Source: Falciphora oryzae
Taxonomy: Eukaryota > Ascomycota > Sordariomycetes > Magnaporthales > Magnaporthaceae
Direction: 5' to 3'
Assembly (NCBI GenBank): GCA_000733355.1
Contig: JNVV01000008.1
Location: 709,135-773,134 of the forward strand
Length of the DNA stretch: 64,000 nt
This document shows, piece by piece, positions 9,405 through 22,425 of this stretch. The stretch's first letter is position 1; each line of letters opens with the position of its first letter. The notes under the pieces are model-generated. The model was not told where the DNA came from. It searched no databases and was given only the letters and a program-made list of their open reading frames with translations. A program made the translations under genes and the position numbers.

Positions 9405-10530
9405 ATGAGCGTGGCCAAAGATGCGGGTGGTCCCTCTTCCGCCCTGATCGAGACGATCGCGGGCCTTTCGGCCGGCACCGTCGCCACGCTCGTCGTGCAC
9501 CCGCTCGACATTGTGAAGACGCGCATGCAGAGTAAGTTTTGTTGTCTCTTTCCGACTTCTCACCTGCAGCGGGCATCAAAATGCTGAACCGGCCAATCCA
9601 GTCCACAGAAGCAACATCGCGGCAGCAACCGCAGCGGCAGCGTCTGCAGGCACGGCACGGCCGGCTGCTGCTCCGCTCACAACCATGACGCTGCTCCGAT
9701 CACTGGTGCAGACGCAGAACCCCATCGCGGCGCTGTACCGCGGCCTGACGCCGAACCTGGTCGGCAACGCGGCCAGCTGGGCGTCCTTCTTCTTCCTCAA
9801 GAGCCGGTGCGAGCGCGCCGTGCTGCTGCTCAAGCGGGACAACTCCGGTCAACAGCAGCAGCAGCAGCTGACGCCCGCCGACTACTTTGTCAGCTCGGCG
9901 CTGGCGGGCGCGGGCGTGCAGGTGCTGACGAACCCGGTCTGGGTGCTCAAGACGCGCATGCTGTCGTCGGACCGCTGGAGCGCCGGCGCCTACCCCAGCA
10001 TGTGGGCGGGCGCGGCGCGCATCTGGCGCGGCGAGGGGGTCAGGGGGTTCTACAGGGGCTTGGGCATCAGCCTGCTCGGCGTCAGCCACGGCGCCGTGCA
10101 GTTCGCCGTCTACGAGCCCGCCAAGCGCGTGTACCTCAACCGGAGGCTGCGGCGGCAGCAGCAATGCCAAAAACACGACGGCGGCGGCGATGGCGGGAAG
10201 GAGGACGCAGCGACGGCGGCGGCCATCAGCAACGAGGCCACGGTCGTCATCTCCACCGCGGCCAAGCTGACGGCGGGCGCGGCCACGTACCCGTACCAGG
10301 TCCTGCGCAGCCGCCTGCAGAACTACGACGCCGAGGCTCGCTTCGGCCAGGGGATTGCCGGCGTCGCCCGCCGCCTGTGGCGCGAGGAAGGGCCCAGGGG
10401 CTTCTACCGCGGCCTGGTGCCCGGCGTCGTCAGGGTCCTGCCCGCCACCTGGGTCACCTTCCTGGTCTACGAGAACGTCAAGCACTACCTCCCCCTCTGG
10501 GCCGCCGCTGCCGCAGCCGATGATGGATGA
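9405..10530 (+). CDS. Mitochondrial folate/FAD-type carrier (SLC25 family, Flx1/SLC25A32-like)
   Basis: Predicted six-helix inner-membrane transporter. Two exons (9405-9531, 9602-10530); the 70-nt intron rejoins at an isoleucine codon to give KTRMQIHRSN. Protein 351 aa. Three carrier repeats show PLDIVK (33-38), PVWVLK (about 154-159) and PYQVLR (about 273-278), each followed by a basic/leucine helix end. Tryptophan in the second motif and PYQV in the third are typical of the folate/FAD subgroup. An alanine-rich linker follows repeat 1, and a glycine/lysine-rich, low-complexity loop (CQKHDGGGDGGKED) precedes repeat 3. The exact substrate, FAD or folate, cannot be read from sequence alone. Confidence 0.9.
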
Positions 10531-12863
10531 TGGCCATGGGCCGCCGGTGGCGCGTGTAGGACCACCAAGATGGTTTTTTTTTTTTCTTATTCTAGGAAGT
10601 ACAGCGAATAATACGTTTGGCGGCGGGAATTATTTATTCCTTCGAGACGGTCGGCAGCGGCCGGCAACGTGCGATGGCGTGTGATGCACGAATTCCGTGC
10701 TTTAGTGTGGTTCCACGGCCTCTTGATACGCCCTCGGTCCGCTTCAAAACATCTACTCTTTCTTTGGTCCCGAACGGTAATGCATCGTAGATCAACATGG
10801 AGAAATCACCCCACCCGTCTCTCTCCCCACCACCGCCGCAGCCGCCACCAGGACGCCGGAGCCTGCCGGCGGCTTCGGTCTGATCTGGGCCTCCCTTCCC
10901 TCCCCTCCACCGGAAGGCTTGCCGATTTCGAGATTGCACACGGATGACCTTTCGTCTGCAGGAAGGCTCGGCGGCGCACTTCGCAGGTGTGCGTAGTGTA
11001 CCTCCCGCACCCTCCAAGCCCGGATGGTGTCTCCGGGTGGTGACACGAAGCAACTCGGACCCCGAATGCAACGGCAGCATCATCCTTCGTCCGTGATCTT
11101 TCTGACAGTACCTGGCCGCCCCGACGTCTTTCTGCGGACAGAGCCACCCATCGCTCATCGCCCGCTCATAGCTCGCGACTATACCCCTAAAGAGGCAGGA
11201 TAGGCTCAACAACAAAATCGTGGGGGCACTCCGGGTTCCATAGTGGCCTGACAGGTGTCTTGGGCGCGGAGAAGAAAGTTTTATTTATTCCCCCCGGCAC
11301 CTCTCTCACCGGCCCAAAACAGCCTCGGCTCCACGGCGTTGAAGGGATAGACGGCTTGGGGTAGCGGTGATGATATTGCAAGGGCTCCATCCCCATGTGA
11401 GGAGGAAGCCTGTGGTGATTCAGGGAGCCCTCAGCCCGTCCCACTGGTCCCCGAATGTCAGGGCCCGCCTGGTTGCTAAGCCAGGAGTTTAAAAGCCGGT
11501 GGTATAGGAGGCCGAGGCCGGACGGTATCGAGTACTCGGGAAGTACATTCTACATGCCAGTACCGGCTCATACCAAGCCCCAGGGCGTTTCCGGGCATTA
11601 TCACGGGCGTGTTATCCCTACGATGATAGCTCACCCGGAAACATCCAGAGCAGGTGTGATGCGACAGCATCCGATCACGGGGCAGAAGGGCATCTCTGTG
11701 ACGCAACAAAGCGTAATGTGAGATCAAGGAGAGCATCACGGGGCAAATACACCGATATCAAGGGTTGTAGTAGCAACTGATAGGCAAGCAGTGTCCCAGG
11801 TCGTCAACAAAACCCCCCACGCCATGTTACCATCCCATCGCCCGTCCAGACATACGAGGTCGGAAAGTAGGGCAAGACAAAGTGTCAGGGTAGGAGGCGA
11901 GGATACCGCTGCCTTTCAGCTGACCCAGCGGAAATTTTCAGGCGCGTTTTTCTACTGTAACCGTGGTATTTCCAGGCTGCCCTATTGGTGCTACCGGCGG
12001 CTAATTCGAAGCGAGCGAAATAAAAGAAAAAAGAAAACCCAGAAAGTATCTTCCCGTTGCTATCATATACCAGACGATTGTTATCATGGCCCTGAGAAAG
12101 AAAGGAAAAACCCAGGGTCCCCTGACCGCTGCCCCTCCACCGCGGAACCGGGCGAGGGAAACAAAAAGTCCCGGACCAGGTTCGAGAAATTTTCCCCCTT
12201 TGGAGGCAGGGACCCGGCCCCCCGGCCGGGTTGTGCTGCTGGCGTAGCAAAGGCGTAAGCGAGGCAGGTCACACCGTAGCAACCGGAAAGCAAGGTATCA
12301 CAGCCGCGGAGAAGTAGAAGCGGCCCATCTACACGCCGCTCTGAGCTCTTTGGGGAGCATCCATGCAGCCAAGGTTTTTTCGCAACGAGGAGGGAGCCGT
12401 TGGGTATCAACGGAAGGGAGGTGAGCAATCCCAGAAAATGAGGGGTGGGGTGAAAAGATCAAAGGTTGTTGAGAGGAGAAGTCGCAAAACATGAATGACG
12501 CACCCAACGCACGTGTGTCTGTCTCAAAGGAAGCACTAGGCCGCGGAGCGTGGGGGGACACAAAGAGAGCAAAAGGAAGAAGAAGACGGGGGAGGCGTGA
12601 AGGGGGATGAATGGATGAATGGGTGGGTTGCGTTGAGGGGGAATGAGGGTTGCTGATGATCGACAAGTCTCGCCTAGCTTTTCTTCTTTCTTTTTTTCGT
12701 TGCGGCCAAACAGTGTTGCTTCGACCGGCTGACACGGGCTTACCATCAGGAGTTATTACAGAAGGAAAGAGCAAAAACACAAAGCAGACAAAAGGAAGAC
12801 AAAAAGAAATCAAGAAACACCTAGGGGTGGGGTGAGGCGAAAGGGCAAAGGGCGAGAGCTCTT

Positions 12864-12891
12864 GGCTGAAGCTCCAGGCCGAGCTTCAGCC
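12864..12891. repeat. Perfect inverted repeat, 11-bp stem, 6-nt loop
   Basis: GGCTGAAGCTC at 12864-12874 pairs with GAGCTTCAGCC at 12881-12891 across the loop CAGGCC. Further CTCCAGG-type repeats flank it. Confidence 0.8.
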
Positions 12892-14120
12892 CTGGCTCCA
12901 GGGTCCGGGCGCACGCTCTTGCTCTGCACTCAACCGACGCCACTAGTCTTGAGGGACCGTCAGCTCAAGCATGTCATTACCTTGGGACCCTTCGAATAGC
13001 TCAGTGATCTATCACCGTTTCGAAAATGGGATCGTCAACAGGTCGGCCTTGTGCTGGCTGGCCCACCACCCGATCCCCTCCTCTCCCCTCCTGCCATCAT
13101 CGATCAACGGTGACGAGGAACTCGGACGCGGCCTAGTCCTCGCAGGGACGCGTCGCCACATGATTAGCTACCGGGTGCACGACCGTCTGCTTTCGGCATG
13201 AAGCCTGGGCGCCGAGGACGCCCCCCCGTAGAGTAAACGCTTGAGAATGAGGTTCTCTTGGTGTGTTTAGGGGACGTCGGGGTCTAGACTTCCCTCCTCC
13301 CAAGCCGAGCAGTCGTCAGAGCCAAATGGGGACGATAGGGGTGGCTTCGGCGGACAAGACAATGTAGCACCCGCGGATGTCGTCCGCTTGTCCATCGGCC
13401 CCATCAAGCGAGGGCTCGGTTACGCGACGGACACGAGGAGGAAAAGAGCCGTAGGCCGGGGGGATGGGACATGTCCAGAGGGAGTTTAGCTGGGAAAAAG
13501 AAAGTAGATGGTGACAGAAGGAAAAAAAGACAAGGGGTTTCGTAGTTGATATCAGGCACACGGGCCACTGCGGGAGCTCGGCTGCAAGCCCCCGGGCTGG
13601 ACCTGCGCTGGCTGCTCAGCCAGATGTTCGCTCAATGGCGCGTCCACGCCCGTGTGTGGCTGAATGGTGTCTTTCCCCTGTCTCCTTGCAGTTACAGTAT
13701 GCGGGGATAGGCGGCGCGTTTCGTCCGGCAAAGATGAGAGTGAGGAGGCGTGCCTAGATCTGGATGCAAGGGAGAAGGGAGAAGCAGACGAGCAGGCCAA
13801 GCGAAGGCATAAAGAGCGAGAACATTAGGACCGGCAGCCTCAGCCAACAGGAACAGCAGGTGGCCAAGGAGTGGTAGCGAAAATAGCCACTGGGGCCGGG
13901 GTCGAGCACAAATGTTCCCAGGCGGGAGCTCTGATTGGGCAGCCTGTCTTGGTTGAGGGTATGCCAGCTGAGCTCTGAAGGATTCAGGACACTCCGGGGA
14001 CAACCGCCCGCAGCCTGTCCCGTGGGTGGAAACACGAAAGGAGGAGTCCCAGATCCATCCCCAGTCTATGACAATAAAAAGAAGCCTGTTAATGGGTACA
14101 CCGCAGGACGGGTGGGCGGC

Positions 14121-14142
14121 CAGCAGCAGCAGCAGCAGCAGC
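14121..14142 (+). repeat. (CAG)7 microsatellite
   Basis: Seven tandem CAG units in noncoding DNA, ending in CAAACGG. No supported reading frame uses it. Confidence 0.85.
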
Positions 14143-14934
14143 AAACGGCAGCGGCGTCGGAGCAGAGCGTGCGTCGTTCCTGCCCCGATTAGCGAAAGAG
14201 AAAAAAAATCCAAAAGCACGATCCCAGCCGTGATCCGGGGAGACCATCCGGGGCGGGCTGCAGCTGCCTCAACCAGAAGACGAGAACCGAGCCGGATGCG
14301 CCTTCCGTTCCCGTCAGCAACTGAGACACACATTGATGCCCGCCGCGCCCGCAGCTTAACAGCGCATATTTTCTGCCATCCTTTTTCAAGATTTGCTTTG
14401 TGAGATTCCATTTTGAATCCAGGTTCTCATTGAAGTTACTAATTGTTTTAACTCCTCTCCAACATACCATCCCCGGTTGGTCCGACTCTTCCTCCACCAG
14501 CCCCAGCACAATGGTACAGTCCCCCCACGCCGGGACCTTGGGACGTGCCATTGGGCAAGGAGGCCATGTCGGGAGTATCATTGATGGTATATAGATAGGT
14601 AGATGTTAGGCTCCAGCATCAGGTATCCTTTCCCGAGGGAAGGGACCCTGGCGAGTGGACACACCGGCTGAGGTCCTTCCCATGTCCCATGGCGCATCCG
14701 TAGGAGTCGATGGATACCTGGTACCCGGCCAATGGGCACAGTAATAGCGCGACTTTGCTGCTGACCTCTCCTCCCCTCTCTGGCACCGCTTTCTCCGCCT
14801 GGGGCGCGATAGTGCCAAGGGTGGGTTACGGGGTGCCAGTGCCAACTCACAACCTCGACGGGAAAGGGAGAGAGGGCAGAGCAACGCTGCGTCAAGGCAA
14901 TATCAGATGAAGCGGTCAAGGCCTTGCAGGCAGC

Positions 14935-14951
14935 AAAAAAAAAAAAAAAAA
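14935..14951 (+). repeat. Poly(A) run, 17 bases
   Basis: Uninterrupted A17, one of a series of long A/T runs in the gene-poor centre of the window. Confidence 0.9.
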
Positions 14952-15703
14952 GAAAGACGGACCGATCGAGAGGGACTGAGGGAGGGTTGGAGATCGGAGG
15001 AAAACATCTACGGGAATACCTAGGTAGGCAGGTACATCACAAAATAAGACGCGCCAGGCGGGAGATTAGGGAGTGAACAGCCCATTCAGGGCCTTTCCGG
15101 GGCCTGGTCAACGTCGTACCCGAGGAGACGGCCGTCTTGGAAGATGGGAAGAGAGGCCACACGACACGATCATCTCTCACGTTGGAGGTTCTTTTTTGGG
15201 CGGCGGAAGTCTCGGTACCCGCGAGGGGAGGATGATGAAAGCGGTGTCCGGTCAAGTAGCATTTTCGTCGTCCTGGGAGTGCGTCGACAGACCGGTGTGT
15301 AAGAGGCGTGAGAAGGGTGTGAAGAAGGCGCAAGAGAATAGACAAGACCGAGTCCAAGGTACCCCCGAGACGAAGGGATACAGGGAAGTAGGAGCGGACT
15401 TTCGCTGCCGGACAACACACGTCGACACACATCATTCTCCCACCGCCTCTTTCCCCTTCTGCTGTTTCAATATGCCGCACACATGCCAAGCAGACACCGG
15501 TATGTGAAGTCTGGGTGACCAAGCATTACAATTCGAGTTGTGTAGGTTTTGCATTGGACAACGCGCTCATCGTTGTGCTGCAACACCACCCCGGCGAGAG
15601 CGCTGTTCTTTCGTCGTGGGTCGGGCCCGCGGGACCGGTGTGCGCGCGAGAGGAGTGCCGCGCAGATGGGCCCCCGCAGTCGGTGTGAAATACTCCAAAC
15701 AGA

Positions 15704-15759
15704 AAAAAAAGAAAAAAAAACCAAATAAAAAAAAACCCCAAATAAAAGAAAAAAAAAAA
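15704..15759 (+). repeat. A-rich, interrupted poly(A) tract
   Basis: About 55 bases made almost only of A runs broken by single G, CC, T or CCCC steps. Possible nucleosome-excluding DNA. Confidence 0.7.
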
Positions 15760-17471
15760 GTCAACCTAGTCAAACCGGCGCCGGGCAGCCGAACCCCGCC
15801 GTCGCGCGCGGCCTCGGCCCGTCTCGTCTTGCGTATTTGGCAGCAAACACAATGCGACAGCGTGTAGGGACATGGTCTTGAGGAATTGAAATTCCCACAG
15901 GCAAAAATATGGAGGCGTTCGTCCCGCCGCGTCCGGTCCGTCGTGGGGCTGCCGAAGAGGGCGGGGAGAGCGGGAAGCGAAGGGGTTCAGTGACGGGAAA
16001 GCAAACAAGGTTTTCCAGGCCTCCAAACGAGAGCATCTAGCCGAGGGCGACGGCAACCACGGCGGGCGGGCAGCAATGCAAGGGATGAGGGGGAGGAGAA
16101 CCAGAGATTGAGTGTGGCCGTGCCTCATCGCGATGATGCACCAGATCCAGCGGGTGGTAGGCTGGGCGGCGCCGGGGGTAGGGAAAGACAGGGTAAGGGA
16201 CGAGGGCGACGACGAGGATCATTAGGAAACTCTCTTTTCTTGCTTTCTTTTTCATCACCATCAACATCATCATCATCTTGTGGTTCTGGGCGGAGATTTA
16301 CCAAAACCCGGCGCAGCACCTCCATCCCCCCTGGCCCTGGGGATCCTCGATCTGCCCTTTTCCGGCCCTCGTGCCCCTGGACGCGTATCCTTTGGGCCTT
16401 TGGGGAACGAATCCCGTGCTTGGCGGCGACTCCACAGGCTCGGAGGCGCCAGGTCGGATTAGGTAGACCTTGCGACTGAGGATGGGAGGGATACCACGAT
16501 CACCCAAGTACCGTGCCGCCGCATGAAGGTAACCCTTCCTGGTTGTTGTGATAAACCTAACCCTTGCCGAGTGGGTGGTGGGCGCCCCGGGCTGGCCTGG
16601 GCTAGGCTGGGGGTTCGCAAGGCAGGGGCAGCATTCCGTTGCGCGCCGCGCGTGTGTGAGCGAGCGAGCTCTGGGTTGTGGCCAGGGGAGCTGGGCCGTG
16701 GCCGCGCGCTTGCGTGGGTGAGTGAGTGGGGACGAAAAGCAAGGCTGGCCTGGGCAGGTCCACGCGCGGAGGGAAGATCAACTAACTCATTTTTTACGTT
16801 TCGTTTTTTGCGACTTCGAGATTGCCCTCCCACCCCTTGCCTTCCCGTGCTGTGCCGCCATCCTGCTTTTTTTTGCTCACTTTTGTTCCCAGAGATTGTG
16901 TGTGTTGTTCTCCACTGACGTGCAGCGAAGCACATACCCATGACGAGGCCGTGTTAGGTAAAAGGCCGATATGTACCAAGAAAAAAAAAAGGGACAGAAG
17001 CATCAAGTTTTGTTGGCGAACGTTTGCGGCTTGGCCGAGACATTGGCGGTTAAGGTATACCAGCAAAACCCAATCTAAAGCCAACTCTATCCAGCCTGCA
17101 GGTGCCGACGTGCTTGACTACATTAGTTCAGAGGATGACAGTTGCGAGCCGCAGCCAGGACAAACCGGACGACCGTTCCCAACGCTTTGTCGTCTCGTCT
17201 TGGACCGCCCTGCCGGGGTGTCCCTAGCCTTGGCTTTTTTTTTTCTTTTGGTCGTGCTCGGTCTGAGCTCCATCATGGGTGTCATAACCCGGGATAGGGC
17301 CCCTCCCCAACCCCTTCGCGTGCTTGTCTCATGATATTTCCGACTGTGACTCGACACGCACAGCAACAGCAGCCAACTGAGCCTTTTTTGGTCTTGTCCC
17401 ACCACCCCCATCTCATCGTAGACAGGGGCCTAGAAGAGCACGGCGAAATAAATACAGCGTCGTCTTGGTTC

Positions 17472-17506
17472 GGTACCATGGTACCTAACTCATGTACCCA
17501 GGTACC
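17472..17506. repeat. GGTACC palindrome cluster
   Basis: The 14-bp perfect palindrome GGTACCATGGTACC is followed within 20 bases by a further GTACC and GGTACC unit. A dyad of this size with repeated half-sites resembles a multimeric binding site, but no factor can be named. Confidence 0.6.
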
Positions 17507-20500
17507 TAGCACGGGGCAGCAAGCACCCCTAGGCCAGCAGGGCGTGGGCTGGGCTGGGTGATCCAAAGGTACAAATCATCCATCTCATCGAATCAATCAC
17601 ACATGCCATTGATCGCATGGGAAGAACGGGATCAGGTAAGGTTTGTTTTCGCGCTGCGCCGGGGGAGCACAGAGTTCAGCCGCATCTGCGAGATTTCAGA
17701 AACCCACACACATTCAACCTGCCACACACCACCACACATACGCACAGCACGGCGGAGCAGTAACGCGCAGAGTAGTAACGCCGATCAAGACCGCAACTTT
17801 GGAGAAAAAAAGAAAAAAACAAAGGCAAGCCAATGTCGGTGACCTGTGCCCTGCATCATCCAAATCATGATTGTATGCATCGGGACGTGGTCCGCCCGGC
17901 CTCTATCGTTCCAATCCGCCGTGCTCGTTCTTGGCCCCCTATCTCTGCGTGCGTGAGTGCGTGCTTGCTTGCTGCGTGCTGCCTTTTTAGTACTGGTGGC
18001 AAGTTATTGGAAGCGGTCGCAGTAGCTTGATGCTGTTTTTTTTTTTTCTTTGCCTGCCAGTAGGTACAGTGTCGTTTTGGTTCGATCGCACCGCAGATCG
18101 GCAATCCCATCCATGTGTGGACCGCCCCAGCCCAGGCACGCCAAAAACAGCAAGCACCCGGAGGCGCAAGAAGAGAAGCACCCATTAGCGCGTTCTGTTC
18201 CTATTCGCACGCTTGCGACTCCTCAGCCCCAAGAGGGGGCCGCGTTCCCCTTTTCGGGTCGCCCCTCCAAGGCACGATGTCGGAATTGCTCAATAGCCGC
18301 AACCGGTTTTGCACAGGAAAAAACTTGAACGGCACTCTCCAATATTCGAAACTATGCCGGCCACATACACACAACCCGTCCATCCTCTCCAAACGCGAGA
18401 GGGTCCGCAATTTGCTGCCAGGGGAATAAACAAAATGCCGAACACGCGCAAGAAGGGTGCGATGGGGAAGGAAAAAAGGGACTGGATTCCCGAGGGCCCA
18501 GCTCGTTCCAAACACCAGATCTGGTCAGGTTCCGCGAGAGGAAAAAAAGGACGACCAGAAGAGAGCAAAATAAATAAAACAAAACAAAAAAGAAAGAAGA
18601 AAAGGACAAATCTAGGTTGCAACCCAGGCCGCCCAGGACGCAGGCAGCTCGCATGCGTCTTTCCAGAATCAATGGATAGTAGGCGAGCAATCCCCACACC
18701 ACCCTTCCTCTCTCTCTCTCCCTTGTCTTTTTGGTTTTTTGATTGCGTTCGACGATGGATGGCGATTGAGTGTGCGGGATTCCCGCTATCGGGGTGGATC
18801 ATCTGGTTTGTTTTTGCGGGTTTCTTTGCTTATTTGCGAACGAGCAACACCCGCGACCCGCCATCCGTCGTCCAATGGCATCTCTATTGATCGCATCGTA
18901 TCGCGTCGGAACCCATCTCTTGGACTGGGCGCTTTTACGGAGCGGAGAGGGGGAGAGGAAGGGGGGACCTGGCACGGACATGAGAGACGAAAGGGAAATC
19001 ACGCAGCCCCCGGGTGGGGGTGGTGACGAAAAGGAGCCCGGCATAGCAGCAGCACGCAGAGAGATGGAGAGGGACAGAGAGAGTGAGGCCCGCAGCGGCG
19101 GTGGAGGGAGGAGAGCGGCACTTGGGCCAGATTGTGACAAGTGACAGCGGCTTGGCCTTGTCGTTGTTCGGCGATGGTCGCGAATCTTACATCACAGCAT
19201 GGCCGGGTCCCGGAAGCGGGCCCCGGCCCCAGCTGCTGCTCGCCAGGGAGCAGGGCTTTTTGGGGTGTGGATCCTGGATCCCTTTCTTCCCACTTTTGGA
19301 CCCAACCGTCAGTTCTGATATGTGAGCGACGTGTTTCAAACAGATAAGAAGAACGCCAGCAGAGAAGGAAAAAAAAAAGAAAAAAAAAAACAGAAAAAAA
19401 AAGAGAAGAGAGAAGCAAGGGCCAGGCTGGTAAGGAGGGGCGTGGTGATAGCAACGCAGCAACGCCAGACCGGTCTCCGATCTCCGCGTCCCCGCTCTTT
19501 CCCGCCTTTTCGTTTTTTTTTTTTTCTTTTCTTTTTGCTCTTGTCTTGTCTCGATAAATTTTTGGTTGGATATTGATTTTTAGTTTGCCTCTCGATAGGT
19601 CCGTCCTCGGTGAGGTCCTTAGCTCACGTCCTTGGCCACAAACGCGGCCGGAGGGGCGAGCGCTAGCACATGCTCGCACCGGCCCTAGCCCTCCCGGGTC
19701 CCCGAATTTCGTGCCGTTGGGCCTCCGGTGTGGACTACAGTTTGCTGGCCTGGGTTTGCCGCGGATCGGATGCAGAAGCTTTGACAAACCTGCACTAGAC
19801 GGACGACTGAGAACAAAAAAAAAAAAAAGAGAAGCATGGCCGGGTGCCATGCATAACAAATCAGCTAGCAGCAGCATTAGCATGAGCAGCAAAAGTACGC
19901 AGGTAGCAACAGCAGCAAGCAGAAGCAAGCCATTGGCATTCCCGCCCGCTGTGCGCAAGTGATGTATCACACACTTGTTATTCCCGTCTTTCTCCTTTCG
20001 CCCCTTTTGCGATCCGACCCCGGTCAGGTCGGAGCCCCATCCGGGTATGATCCTATTCGTCAGAGCCAACATGAATGGGGGCCGTTTTTGATTTATCTAT
20101 TTATTTATTCAATTTTTTTTTTCTGGCGCCGTACTGACGCAGGCCCGCAGCATGCTGTGTTCCCTCTGCATGGAGCCAGGCCAGCACCGCTAGGTATATG
20201 TCGTGGTGCTAATGTCATGTGGTCGCGACTCGCGGATAGGTTGGGGCTTACCTTTATGGTGACCTACTAGCCTCGATTGGATGTCTGATGCGCCAGTCAC
20301 TTTTGCTGATGCTGATGTCCTTTTCTGGCCTCGTCCACCGTCTCTCTCCAGACTGGTCTGTTGGCGTCCAATTGACGATCGGTATGCCCGCGTAAATTCG
20401 GTGTAGTTTCAGCGCAAGGGGAGAAAAAATGGCATCGGCAATCTATTTCTGGCGCAAGAAAAAGGCCTTGGGTGCCATCGACGATGGTCGCGGGGCGAGG

Positions 20501-21238
20501 TCGGATCCGAATGGTGAGCCGGACGGAACCCCAGGCCCATGCGTAGCAAGCGAGTGAGGAGGAGGCTTTGACGTGACTTTGGACGAGGCTGGGGGAGTAG
20601 CGACCAGATCGCCCCCAGCCTTTTCAATGCACGCACCTCCGCGTTTGCTGTCACGTCGCACGGGAAGGGGAGCTTTCCGCCGGCTACATGGAACCGACGC
20701 CCGCGGCGCGCTGCCCTGACTCAGACCTTACCGGAGGGGTGAGCGCGTCCAAGTCAGGTCGTCCCGTTTGCTCGCTCCCCTTTGCGCTCGCCCGCCCTCA
20801 AGGTTTTGCTTGACAGCTAGCGGGGGCGCCGCCCGGGACGGGTCGCCTGTGCGGAGCCCGGACGGGGACGTCAAATCGATCTACGGACGTCGAGAGCCTG
20901 ACCTTGACCTTGAGGGGGTGTCAAGGCACGAAGCGCAAGGAACCGTGGCCCACCGATTCGTAACATGCGCGGTGGGTTCTCAACGTCGCCTGCGTCTGTA
21001 TTACGCCGTCGCAATAGGACACCAGCCGACACAGTTCTTTTGATCTTTGCCAATTGCTTTTCTGGCGGCTTTCGCATGTTGACAAAAATCTATGATGATG
21101 GGACAATGATGGGTGGCGCGACATGGACACAGAGCTACACACGTCATTCAAACAAGGCTCGCTCTGCTGCTTATCGGGCAGTCCCAGACACTCGGGTTCG
21201 GACTAGTGCTTGATCATGGTGTTGGGCACGACGAGGGG

Positions 21239-21254
21239 AAAAAAAAAAAAAAAA
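21239..21254 (+). repeat. Poly(A) run, 16 bases
   Basis: Uninterrupted A16 in noncoding DNA. Confidence 0.9.
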
Positions 21255-21956
21255 GAGACAAGGGGCAGATCGGACACAGACAGGGTGTTTTCCCCAAAGG
21301 GGCTGCACAAACCCAGGATGCCTGTCTGCTGGACTCGTCCTACTGAGTAGGTCGGTGCCTGCCAGCTTGCGCGAGGGAGGGAAAGAAATAAGCAGGGTTA
21401 GAGTTACCCATAGCCAAGACTTCCAACAGGAGTGATAGGAGTCGGTCATGGTAAGGGCAGCAAAACAACGAATTCGCCGAGATTGCGCTGAGGGGCCATC
21501 GGGGAGCTTTGCGAGATACGCACGTACATAACACCCGGGCTGACGTTGATACGACAGCGCAGAGAGTGAACGAAAAGAGGATCCCGTTCTCCCCATCGAC
21601 TCCATCCGATTGCGCTCGCTCGGGGCACCCACCCCTTGCCCAGAGGGCTGAGTGGAGCCCCAGCTCTTTGACACAGGAAGCACACCACCACCCGAGGCAG
21701 GAATGGAGACCCCCACGTAGACGGGCCCAGTGATACCAAGCTATGTGTCACAAGAGAAAGGATGAATGTCATCCATTGACGAGACGAGAAATCTCTGTCG
21801 GGTGATTCCATGCCGAGTGTCTCTTTTGCCTGCCACCTAAGCAACGCTTTGGAGATGGCATCGGGGCTAGATGGTTGTGGCTGATAGCTGGACCCATGAG
21901 GTCATTGCGGCCGGCCGCCAGGTCAAAGCAGGCCGTTCGCCACTCGTCGTCTGTCC

Positions 21957-21974
21957 TTTTTTTTTTTTTTTTTT
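21957..21974 (+). repeat. Poly(T) run, 18 bases, with CT microsatellite
   Basis: T18 followed by CTTTCC and a (CT) microsatellite; a pyrimidine-only strand of more than 40 bases. Confidence 0.9.
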
Positions 21975-22401
21975 CTTTCCCTCTCTCTCTCTCTCCAGCT
22001 TCCTTTTCTCTCTCCATCCCTTTCCTGCCCGGTTCTTGTGCTTCTTCACTCCAGCGGCGCCTCTTTTGCAGAGCGGGGAATGTTCGACGGACTGATCCGT
22101 CTGCTCCCTTTCTCAACCATAACGAGCCTCCTTCCCTGTGCTATTTCTCACCTTTTTAATTTAATTTATTTTTCGTTCTCCTGGTGCTGCCCCTCATCCC
22201 TGCTCGCGAGCTGACCATCCACCCAGCGCCGCTGCCAATTGGAAAGGAGGCGTCCAATCAGATCTGCGGGACCGGGGATCTGCCATTTTACCACCTCGCC
22301 GGGATTGAATCTAGACAAGGATCAGGGCTCGCCGCTACGCCAAATTAGGAAGCCAAAGGGGGATCCGACCCAGGGATTCCCTGGTTGTGTCTGGGGTATC
22401 G

Positions 22402-22425
22402 GAGAGCGCCTTTTGAGGCGCTCTC
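22402..22425. repeat. Perfect hairpin, 9-bp stem, 6-nt loop
   Basis: GAGAGCGCC at 22402-22410 pairs with GGCGCTCTC at 22417-22425 across loop TTTTGA. GC-rich stem, stable if transcribed. Confidence 0.75.

Noticed and set aside
12970..13060. A-box-like TAGCTCAGTGATC
   Set aside because: No matching B box or acceptor stem at tRNA spacing.
18999..20072. 357-codon minus-strand open frame in the gene-poor tract
   Set aside because: Consists of poly-Leu, poly-Phe and Lys runs from homopolymers and C/T tracts; no domain and no codon bias.
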